Both the position numbers and the translations under genes were made by a program. DNA of 64,000 nt. It comes from Spirosoma arboris. GTDB taxonomy: Bacteria > Bacteroidota > Bacteroidia > Cytophagales > Spirosomataceae. The notes under the pieces were generated by a model. It saw nothing but the letters and a program-made list of their open reading frames with translations. It was not told where the DNA came from and searched no databases. Positions within the stretch are counted from its first letter, which is position 1, and every line of letters begins with the position of its first letter. The stretch spans positions 1 through 64,000 of the forward strand of contig NZ_WPIN01000009.1 in the NCBI RefSeq assembly GCF_009754945.1, written 5' to 3'. This document shows, piece after piece, positions 8,213 through 14,798 of this stretch.

Positions 8213-8243
8213 TTTGGTTTTATAAAAAGTGCTTTTACATTTG
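8213..8243 (+). promoter_or_regulatory. Consensus Bacteroidota promoter implying a leaderless mRNA
   Basis: TTTG (8213-8216), a 19-bp spacer and TACATTTG (8236-8243) match both boxes of the Bacteroidota housekeeping promoter. Transcription would begin about 5 bp after the final G, at or next to the A of the ATG at 8248. Confidence 0.75.
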
Positions 8244-8247
8244 CTCT

Positions 8248-10221
8248 ATGTCCAGCTCTATCGACAATTTACAAGCCGACTGGTATCAACAGTATCAACT
8301 GTACACAGACACCTATCAATCAGGGCGTTTGTCGTTCATACCAAACTTGTTGCCCCAAACAGCCGTGCAGTTTTCGGTTTACCAAACACTCGAAATTCTG
8401 CACAAACGGTTGGGAAATGACACGCTACGTCGAGCATTGAATCCACTCGAAACCATCGAAAGCCCTGCCACAATTTATTCGGATGGCTCCTGGCTTAAGC
8501 GTAGCAATATGGTTGGTGTAAATGTTCGAACTATCGGATCGTTCTGGAACATTATCAACTATGTGTTAACGATTCCTGCCAGTCACGATAGTATTCACCT
8601 GTTGCCCATCTGGGAGCCAGGTGTAGTTGGTAGCTTGTATGGAATGGTGAGCTGGCAAATTAACCCTGAGTTTTTCGATGTGGCACTGGCCAGCTTCATG
8701 CCCGCTCTCGATTCTGTCGAAAAGCAGCTTAAAGTGGTCACGAATCTGCTTCATGCAATGGGTCGCACAGTGGGTATGGATGTTATTCCACATACAGACC
8801 GATTCTCGGAAATGGTACTGGCCTGCCCAAGCTTGTTCGAGTGGGTACAGCGCGACGTGAAATCAGGAAAGCCAACCGAACTGGCCGATTATTCCAGCTT
8901 TGTTTACAAGTATGTTGAAGATGCTATCTGGCAGTTTTTGAGGTTTCGCGGAGCGGCAGATAATACGCCGTTAACCTGTGCCAAAGATGTTTTTTTCTCG
9001 ACCGACATTGCCATCCTGACCGATGACCAGCGGTTACGCATTTTGTTTGGAAATTCGCATGACTACGGTGGCCGGTTGAGCCGCCGAATAGCGCTTATTC
9101 GCTACTTGGTAGAACAGGGGTTCGAGACGCTACCGATGACAATGGCTCCTCCTTATCGAGGTCTGCACATTGATGAAACTACTTTCACTGTCGATGATGC
9201 TGGCCAGATTTGGTACGAATATGCGTTTGACAAACCCGAAGCTATGTCGCGGGTATTTGGTCCATTAGCTCGTTATCGCTTTTACGAATCGAAAGATAAT
9301 AACCAGAATTGGGAGCTTGATTTTGATCGACCGAACCTGCCTGCCTGGCAATATATTTGTCGTAAGGTTCATGATTGCCAACGAGCGTATAACTTCGATT
9401 TCATGCGGGGCGATATGGCACACGTACAAATGCAGCCAGATGGTGTTCCTACAGTGGTCGGAGATTATTATGATCCGTTAAGAGCGATCAAAAAACACGT
9501 TCAGGCCAATGGCGTGCCCTATTACGCATTTTTTGCGGAAACATTCCTGGCTCCGCCCGATACGATGGGTTACGGAAATGAACTTGACCATCTTGACGCC
9601 ATCGAAGCCGATTCGACACTGGGTGATTTACAGTCGATGGTAGTAGGGTCGGCCGAATTCAACCATCGGTTTGCCGATTATTATACGTACCTGAAGACGC
9701 ACCGTTTCGCGCCCAATTTTACGGTGATAACGGCTGATAAAGACGATCCACGCTTTGATGAGTTCTATCGCACGGGCAATCTGTTTCGCTACTTCACCGC
9801 CTTATTTCTGACCGATATGCCCAGCTATGTTAGTTTGGGTTTCGAGGTACGGAACCTGCACAAAGAGCGTGGGGCCAATGAAGAATACTCGAAACTCTAC
9901 GTTTTCTGGATCGAAGACGACCGGCAACCCGATAAAGTAACACACAGTCCATTTACCTGGGGGCAAAACGCCGATCAGTTTGAAGCCATCCTACGGATAC
10001 GTCAATTTGCCGAAAGTATCTGGCCTGAGATTGTCGGTAAAGAGACCAAATGGCTAGTTGCTCCGGGTAAAGAAAACTACATTGTATGGACGCATGAGAG
10101 CCTGACTGGCTATGTTTTCGCAGCTAGTATGACGGGAAGTCTGCCCAAAATGATAGCAAAATTGCCTACTGGTGAAGTGGTATTTGAGGAAGATGGCTGT
10201 CGGGTGTATAAGCTGTTATAG
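8248..10221 (+). CDS. GH13-like (alpha-amylase superfamily) protein
   Basis: A 657-residue protein with a diverged alpha-amylase-type barrel. VGMDVIPHTDRFSE stands where GH13 has its DVxxNH region, FDFMRGDMAHV (Asp389) resembles the nucleophile region GxRxDxxxH, and YYAFFAETFLAPPD (Glu431) resembles the acid/base region. A clear NHD region IV is not visible, so catalytic competence is uncertain. An early LPIWEPGVVGSLYGMVSW block is also barrel-like. There is no signal peptide, so it is cytoplasmic. I start it at 8248 (MSSSIDNLQADW), not the in-frame ATG at 8185, because the consensus promoter at 8213-8243 would lie inside the longer version. A role in alpha-glucan or disaccharide turnover is inference; no sugar genes are adjacent. 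Confidence 0.7.
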   Translation: MSSSIDNLQADWYQQYQLYTDTYQSGRLSFIPNLLPQTAVQFSVYQTLEILHKRLGNDTLRRALNPLETIESPATIYSDGSWLKRSNMVGVNVRTIGSFWNIINYVLTIPASHDSIHLLPIWEPGVVGSLYGMVSWQINPEFFDVALASFMPALDSVEKQLKVVTNLLHAMGRTVGMDVIPHTDRFSEMVLACPSLFEWVQRDVKSGKPTELADYSSFVYKYVEDAIWQFLRFRGAADNTPLTCAKDVFFSTDIAILTDDQRLRILFGNSHDYGGRLSRRIALIRYLVEQGFETLPMTMAPPYRGLHIDETTFTVDDAGQIWYEYAFDKPEAMSRVFGPLARYRFYESKDNNQNWELDFDRPNLPAWQYICRKVHDCQRAYNFDFMRGDMAHVQMQPDGVPTVVGDYYDPLRAIKKHVQANGVPYYAFFAETFLAPPDTMGYGNELDHLDAIEADSTLGDLQSMVVGSAEFNHRFADYYTYLKTHRFAPNFTVITADKDDPRFDEFYRTGNLFRYFTALFLTDMPSYVSLGFEVRNLHKERGANEEYSKLYVFWIEDDRQPDKVTHSPFTWGQNADQFEAILRIRQFAESIWPEIVGKETKWLVAPGKENYIVWTHESLTGYVFAASMTGSLPKMIAKLPTGEVVFEEDGCRVYKLL

Positions 10222-10296
10222 GCTGAAGCCACATGTTTTTGCTATTACCAGCCAGATGTTAAACTAGCTTTCGATACCCACCCAACCTTATCAGTT

Positions 10297-11460
10297 ATGA
10301 AGTTTTATTCGATTATTCTCATTAGTCTGGGAATCTTCGCCACGGCCTGTCATAAACAGACTGAAGAACTAGTTGTACCACGCCCGACCTGGAAACTCAG
10401 AAGTGATATTTTTCTAGACAATAAAGTTTTGTTAGGTGTTCATGCTACGGATAAACGGCTTGTTATTGCAACTACCAATGCTTTCTTTCAGATGGGTGCT
10501 GCTGATACATCGTTTATCAAATACAATAGTAATGGGGGCGGGACACTGTATAGCCTGGGGCCGCAACTTTATTCTCGTTCACTCATTCCGCCCATTTTTA
10601 GCAACACACTTTACGTGACCACATCGAGCGACCGAACCTTGATGGGATTTGCCAACATTTACAATATTGTTGATTCTACATATCATTTGGAAGGCTCTAG
10701 CGTGGTTAATATAGCCGCTCAAACAAGGATAGCTAATGCCCAGCTCGATGTAAGAGAAATTAATTCGGTCAGTAATCCAGTATTTGGGGCTTATAATGAA
10801 TCTACTAAAGCACTATTATATCAGGTTGTCGATCCTGCTAATCAAAATTATTATGGGGCGCGCCATGTAATGCTTATGCAAAATCGTAGTACAAGTTCCA
10901 ACTTTGTTCACTACGGTATCAAAGATGACTTTTATAGCGATTCTGTAGCGGCTGCATTTCCGATCAGTGGTATGATAGCTGTTAAAGACTACTTCATTGC
11001 ATCACCTATTAGCAGTATCTATGGAGCTAATGGGTTTATATATGCTATTAATGCGAGACTGCCACAGACGAAGGCTAGTATTCAAAAAATTCCAATCACA
11101 ATAAATACACCCGATAACTACTTTTTCTATAAAGATCATTTATACGGTTATGTAAGCACATCTGGCGAATTGGCCCGATCTGACGATGGTGGCTTCACCT
11201 GGCGTAAATTGGGACAAACGAGTCCCTCCTTACGATTCAGTGTCGTGAACGGTAATTTGATTGGCTATGCGTTCGCTCAAGTCTTCTGGCTTGATAACGG
11301 TTCCGAAACGTTTTCGAACATTCGGGAATTAACAAACGACGGTTTGGAGTTTAGTCAGATAATGGGTGTTGCAGCTTTTAATAACAAAGTTTTTGCTGCG
11401 ACGCTAAGCGGTTTATATGCTATTGATGCGGACGGATTTTTTACGGTTAAGCAGAAATAG
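10297..11460 (+). CDS. Lipoprotein with sialidase-type Asp-box
   Basis: A 387-residue predicted lipoprotein (signal peptide, Cys18 in FATAC). The mature part has recurrent beta-strand segments and one good Asp-box, SDDGGFTW (295-302, S-x-D-x-G-x-T-W), as found on blade turns of beta-propellers. Phrases such as KVFAATLSGLYAIDADG support a propeller fold. No enzymatic residues are recognisable. It lies 28 bp before the radical SAM gene on the same strand and may be co-transcribed with it. Function is unknown. Confidence 0.75.
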   Translation: MKFYSIILISLGIFATACHKQTEELVVPRPTWKLRSDIFLDNKVLLGVHATDKRLVIATTNAFFQMGAADTSFIKYNSNGGGTLYSLGPQLYSRSLIPPIFSNTLYVTTSSDRTLMGFANIYNIVDSTYHLEGSSVVNIAAQTRIANAQLDVREINSVSNPVFGAYNESTKALLYQVVDPANQNYYGARHVMLMQNRSTSSNFVHYGIKDDFYSDSVAAAFPISGMIAVKDYFIASPISSIYGANGFIYAINARLPQTKASIQKIPITINTPDNYFFYKDHLYGYVSTSGELARSDDGGFTWRKLGQTSPSLRFSVVNGNLIGYAFAQVFWLDNGSETFSNIRELTNDGLEFSQIMGVAAFNNKVFAATLSGLYAIDADGFFTVKQK

Positions 11461-11488
11461 TACAAGGTGACTTTGCCAAATCCAGATA

Positions 11489-12511
11489 ATGAATCGCAAC
11501 CTACTCGACGGTCTTAATTTTGCTTCTAAACTGACGCCCAAACGGGTAGCCAATGCGCTGAAAGTGCTGTCGAGTTATTACGTTGCCAAACAGACAGGTC
11601 GCCCGGTGCAACGAGGATTGCCGATGTCGATCTCGTTTGAGCCGACCACGAGTTGCAATCTGCGTTGTCCCGAGTGCCCAAGTGGTCTGCGGTCGTTTAC
11701 CCGCCCAACGGGTATGCTGGGCGAAGACCTTTATAAACGTACTATCGACGAACTCCACGATACACTGTTGTATCTGATTTTCTACTTTCAAGGTGAGCCG
11801 TACCTGCATCCGCAGTTCCTGGATTTAGTGCGCTACGCCACCGATCGTAAGATCTATACCGCTACGAGCACCAATGCGCATTACCTCACTGATGCCAATG
11901 CCCGAAAAACCGTTGAATCGGGACTGGATCGGTTAATTATTTCGATTGATGGCACTACCCAAGAAGTGTATCAGCAGTATCGGGTAGGGGGGAAGTTGGA
12001 GAAAGTGCTCGAAGGCACGAAGAACATCTTGCGCTGGAAAAAAGAATTAAAGTCTAAGACACCGCATGTTGTCTTTCAGTTTCTGGTTGTGAAGCCTAAC
12101 CAGCATCAGATTGCCGAAGTCAAAAAACTAGCCCGCGAATTAGGCGTCGATGAAGTGGGTCTGAAAACGGCTCAGATTTACGATTACGAACAAGGTTCCG
12201 ATCTGATTCCGACAATGGATCAATACAGTCGATACGCCCCTCAGACAGACGGGACGTATCGAATTAAAAACGGCTTCGGTGATCATTGCTGGAAAATGTG
12301 GCACTCTTGTGTCATTACCTGGGATGGTCTCGTTGTGCCCTGTTGCTTCGACAAAGATGCTCACCACCGACTTGGCGATCTGCAAACCGAATCTTTCGCC
12401 GACCTCTGGCATGGGTCAGCTTATCAGGAATTCCGCGAAACCCTATTCCGTTCCCGTTCCGAAATTGAGATGTGCCGGAATTGCACAGAAGGGACGAAGG
12501 TATGGGCGTGA
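11489..12511 (+). CDS. Radical SAM/SPASM domain protein
   Basis: A 340-residue radical SAM enzyme. CNLRCPEC (Cys56, Cys60, Cys63) is the CxxxCxxC cluster that cleaves S-adenosylmethionine. ISIDGTTQEVYQQYR and FQGEPYLHP are usual barrel motifs. The C-terminal third has a SPASM-type set of cysteines: HSC, VVPCCFDKDAHHRLGDL and MCRNCTEG. SPASM enzymes modify peptides, proteins or small metabolites. No RiPP precursor or small Cys-rich ORF is visible nearby, so the substrate is unknown. A TGACTTTG box (11468-11475) could be its own -7 element; otherwise it follows the lipoprotein gene. Confidence 0.88.
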   Translation: MNRNLLDGLNFASKLTPKRVANALKVLSSYYVAKQTGRPVQRGLPMSISFEPTTSCNLRCPECPSGLRSFTRPTGMLGEDLYKRTIDELHDTLLYLIFYFQGEPYLHPQFLDLVRYATDRKIYTATSTNAHYLTDANARKTVESGLDRLIISIDGTTQEVYQQYRVGGKLEKVLEGTKNILRWKKELKSKTPHVVFQFLVVKPNQHQIAEVKKLARELGVDEVGLKTAQIYDYEQGSDLIPTMDQYSRYAPQTDGTYRIKNGFGDHCWKMWHSCVITWDGLVVPCCFDKDAHHRLGDLQTESFADLWHGSAYQEFRETLFRSRSEIEMCRNCTEGTKVWA

Positions 12512-12582
12512 TTAAAGAACGAAAGAGTGAATGAGCGAAAGAGCGAATAGACCCCGGATGGCTTCGCCCTTTCGCTCTTTAA
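12512..12582. repeat. Imperfect inverted repeat between convergent genes
   Basis: TTAAAGAACGAAAG (12512-12525) pairs with 12569-12582 with one mismatch. The loop carries further direct copies of GAGCGAAAGAGCG. It occupies the whole space between the radical SAM stop (12511) and the deacetylase stop (12586), so it probably ends transcription from both sides. Confidence 0.8.
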
Positions 12583-12585
12583 ATC

Positions 12586-13431
12586 TTACTTCGCCAAATC
12601 TTTGTAGCTGATTAGTTGAATCCCTTTGGTTTTGATAAAGGCTTTCACTTTTGAATTTGTCCAGCAGTCTGTTACACCCTGGCGGTCGATGGCGACCTGT
12701 TCATAACCGATGTGATGAATGGCCCGAAGCTCTGGGGTATCAAGCCCAGGATGATCGACAAACAGATATGTTTTACCTGCTTCCAGACTTTCGAGCATTT
12801 TCATAAAGCTTTCAATCTTCTCTTGAGAAGTGGCATGTGCACCTACATAGCTTGCATTCGCTACGCCTAATTCGTTGGGCATAATATCGAGTTTGTACTC
12901 CTTTGCCAGTTTCTTGACCAGTGCTTTTACATCGTCTCCCATGCCCGTACACCCCATGTGTCCCGAGATGTGGCTGACGCGGGGTATCTTTTTTAACGCC
13001 AGCTCGATCTGCGCCCGAAACTCCTTTTCCACATCAGCCAACTGCCAGTTATTTTCCACAACGGATCGTTTGGGGTAATTTTTATTTGGGTAAATCATCG
13101 GATAAAAATACCCGTCAGCATCCTTCAAGCTAGGACAGTCAGATACGGGGCGCCATTTGATATTATCCCATTCGCTGCTCAGGGTCAGGTGAATACCCAC
13201 ATCGACGGATGAGTTTTCGGCTAGTAAACTAACGGCTTCCGGGAACCACGGCGACGGAACAAGGACCTCAATTGAGGTTTCAATTCCTTCTTTGTAGCAT
13301 TTGATAAGGGCTTCATTTCCTCCCTGTGCATAGCCCATATCGTCGCCACGAACAATGAGCCGAGGTGGTCCCGTTTGAGCAACAGCAGTGTTAATAATTG
13401 CCAGAGAAAGAAGATAAATAAGGCGTTTCAT
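12586..13431 (-). CDS. Secreted YdjC/ChbG-like carbohydrate deacetylase
   Basis: A 281-residue protein with signal peptide (MKRLIYLLSLAIINTAVA). RGDDMGYAQGGNEA (28-41) carries the paired aspartates, GIHLTL a metal-site histidine, and SHISGHMGCTGMGDD a second histidine pair. These are the YdjC/ChbG signatures of enzymes that remove N-acetyl groups from chito-oligosaccharides or related sugars using a divalent metal. Unlike enteric ChbG it is exported, so it would act in the periplasm or outside. The gene converges on the radical SAM gene. No chitin-use operon is nearby. Confidence 0.85.
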   Translation of the reverse strand: MKRLIYLLSLAIINTAVAQTGPPRLIVRGDDMGYAQGGNEALIKCYKEGIETSIEVLVPSPWFPEAVSLLAENSSVDVGIHLTLSSEWDNIKWRPVSDCPSLKDADGYFYPMIYPNKNYPKRSVVENNWQLADVEKEFRAQIELALKKIPRVSHISGHMGCTGMGDDVKALVKKLAKEYKLDIMPNELGVANASYVGAHATSQEKIESFMKMLESLEAGKTYLFVDHPGLDTPELRAIHHIGYEQVAIDRQGVTDCWTNSKVKAFIKTKGIQLISYKDLAK

Positions 13432-13607
13432 AAAATCAGCGACGCGTTTAAGTCAACCATATATCAAGTCAATTCCGCCGTTTTCTACCCGTTCTTCTCC
13501 AGGTATCAAGTTAACCGTATTCAATACACGTCTGTAGTTCATTTTTGCGGGTATTTAGCAAGCTCTAGGAAGAGGAGGATGAGGATATGGAAAGGGGCGA
13601 TCAGTTT

Positions 13608-13736
13608 ATGAAGAAAAATAGGGCAAAGTCATTTTCTAAAGGGTTTTTCAGATTTGTCGAAAAGGGCTTTGACTGGATTGCGTTAGTTGTTATTGCACTG
13701 ATTATCCTGTTTGCGCTGGCCTTTTTCAACGTTTAG
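13608..13736 (+). CDS. Small single-span membrane protein (42 aa)
   Basis: The ORF has ATG at 13608 and TAG at 13734-13736. A basic N-terminus (KKNRAKSFSKGF) is followed by FRFVEKGFDW and one hydrophobic helix of about 17 residues (IALVVIALIILFALAFF). An in-frame ATG at 13587 would add MERGDQF. Support comes from the clear topology signal (positive inside) and from a perfect 22-bp-arm terminator directly after the stop codon. The 150 bases before it (13432-13586) hold the divergent promoters and nothing else I can name. Function is unknown; proteins of this type often bind larger membrane complexes. Confidence 0.65.
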   Translation: MKKNRAKSFSKGFFRFVEKGFDWIALVVIALIILFALAFFNV

Positions 13737-13819
13737 AGAGATTCGTACAATCCGTGCCACGGTTCTTGTGATTATAAATAGTAGTCGCGGCACGGATTGT
13801 ACGAATCTCTTTCTTTTTT
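13737..13819 (+). terminator. Perfect 22-bp-arm hairpin with T-tract
   Basis: Arms 13737-13758 and 13789-13810 are exact complements with a 30-nt loop, followed by TTTCTTTTTT. The left arm begins immediately after the TAG of the small membrane protein gene. It is both a textbook terminator and a member of the long-palindrome set in this window. Confidence 0.93.
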
Positions 13820-13896
13820 GCTCATATTTATCAGATAAAGCGGGTAACCGCCAAGGTGTGTGCCGCTTTGATTATTCCTCTTGAAAACCTGATCCC

Positions 13897-14700
13897 ATGA
13901 AAAAGCTCCGTGCCGTCATTATCGACGACGAGACCAATGCCCGCCAAGCTCTTTCCAACTTACTTCAACTTCTCTGCCCTGATGTCGAGCTGGTTGGCGA
14001 AGCTAAAAACGTAGATCTGGGTATTGAACTCATTAAAAATGAAAAACCCGATCTGGTTTTTCTGGATATTCAAATGCCTGGGAAAACAGGTTTTGACTTA
14101 TTGGCGGCTTTTGAGAAAGCTGATTTTGGCGTCATTTTTACAACTGCCTATCAGGAGTACGCCATTCGGGCATTTCGATTTAGTGCCATTGATTACCTGC
14201 TCAAACCCATTGATCCCGATGAACTTCAGGCGGCTGTGGGAAAATATAAATCTCAGTTGGTGGGCATCAATCCGCAGCAGGTAAAGATTTTGAAGGAATA
14301 TATCGACGAACCCCGTCAGGCTCGTTTGAATGAACGTACAAAAAACGCCCATCAGCGCATTGCTCTACCTACGGCAGAAGGTATTCACTTTGTTCAGATG
14401 ACGGACATTATTCAGTGTGAATCGCTGGGTTCGTACACTAAGTTTCATCTAACAGGTAGCAAACCCATTGTGGTGTCGAGGTTGTTGAAAGAGTATGAAG
14501 AAATACTCGATAATTATTATTTCTTCCGGGTCCACCAGTCCAACATCGTTAACCTCGAACACATCAAGCGATACGTTAAAGGTGACGGCGGGCAGGTCTG
14601 GTTGAGCGATAATACTGAAGTTGAAGTGTCGCGCCGACGCAAAGAAGAGTTTTTGGCCTTATTGTCTGATTTCTATGTCAACTCAGGCAAGATTGCATAA
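13897..14700 (+). CDS. LytTR-family response regulator, orphan
   Basis: A 267-residue response regulator. The receiver domain (1-120) has the acidic pocket IIDDE (9-13), phospho-acceptor Asp57 in VFLDIQMPGKTGFD and the YLLKPID lysine. A linker (120-150) leads to a LytTR DNA-binding domain (IQCESLGSYTKFHLTGSK, HQSNIVNLEHIKRY). LytTR regulators bind pairs of short direct repeats upstream of their targets. No histidine kinase is encoded next to it: the flanking genes are a small membrane protein upstream and a convergent lipoprotein downstream. The partner kinase must be elsewhere. Confidence 0.92.
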   Translation: MKKLRAVIIDDETNARQALSNLLQLLCPDVELVGEAKNVDLGIELIKNEKPDLVFLDIQMPGKTGFDLLAAFEKADFGVIFTTAYQEYAIRAFRFSAIDYLLKPIDPDELQAAVGKYKSQLVGINPQQVKILKEYIDEPRQARLNERTKNAHQRIALPTAEGIHFVQMTDIIQCESLGSYTKFHLTGSKPIVVSRLLKEYEEILDNYYFFRVHQSNIVNLEHIKRYVKGDGGQVWLSDNTEVEVSRRRKEEFLALLSDFYVNSGKIA

Positions 14701-14713
14701 TAAATGACAAGTT

Positions 14714-14793
14714 TTTTCGACAGGATTTACAGGATAAGACAGGATTGATGCTAAATAAAAAATCCTGTCTTATCCTGTAAATCCTGTCGAAAA
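14714..14793. repeat. Perfect 33-bp-arm palindrome between convergent genes
   Basis: Arms 14714-14746 and 14761-14793 are exact complements with a 14-nt loop. The arm contains ACAGGAT three times at about 9-bp spacing. It lies between the LytTR stop (14700) and the stop of the convergent lipoprotein gene (14799), and is a likely two-way transcript end. Confidence 0.95.
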
Positions 14794-14798
14794 CCTGT

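Noticed and set aside
11489..12511. Radical SAM gene as part of a RiPP cluster
   Set aside because: No precursor peptide, peptidase or exporter is adjacent; a SPASM domain alone does not prove it.
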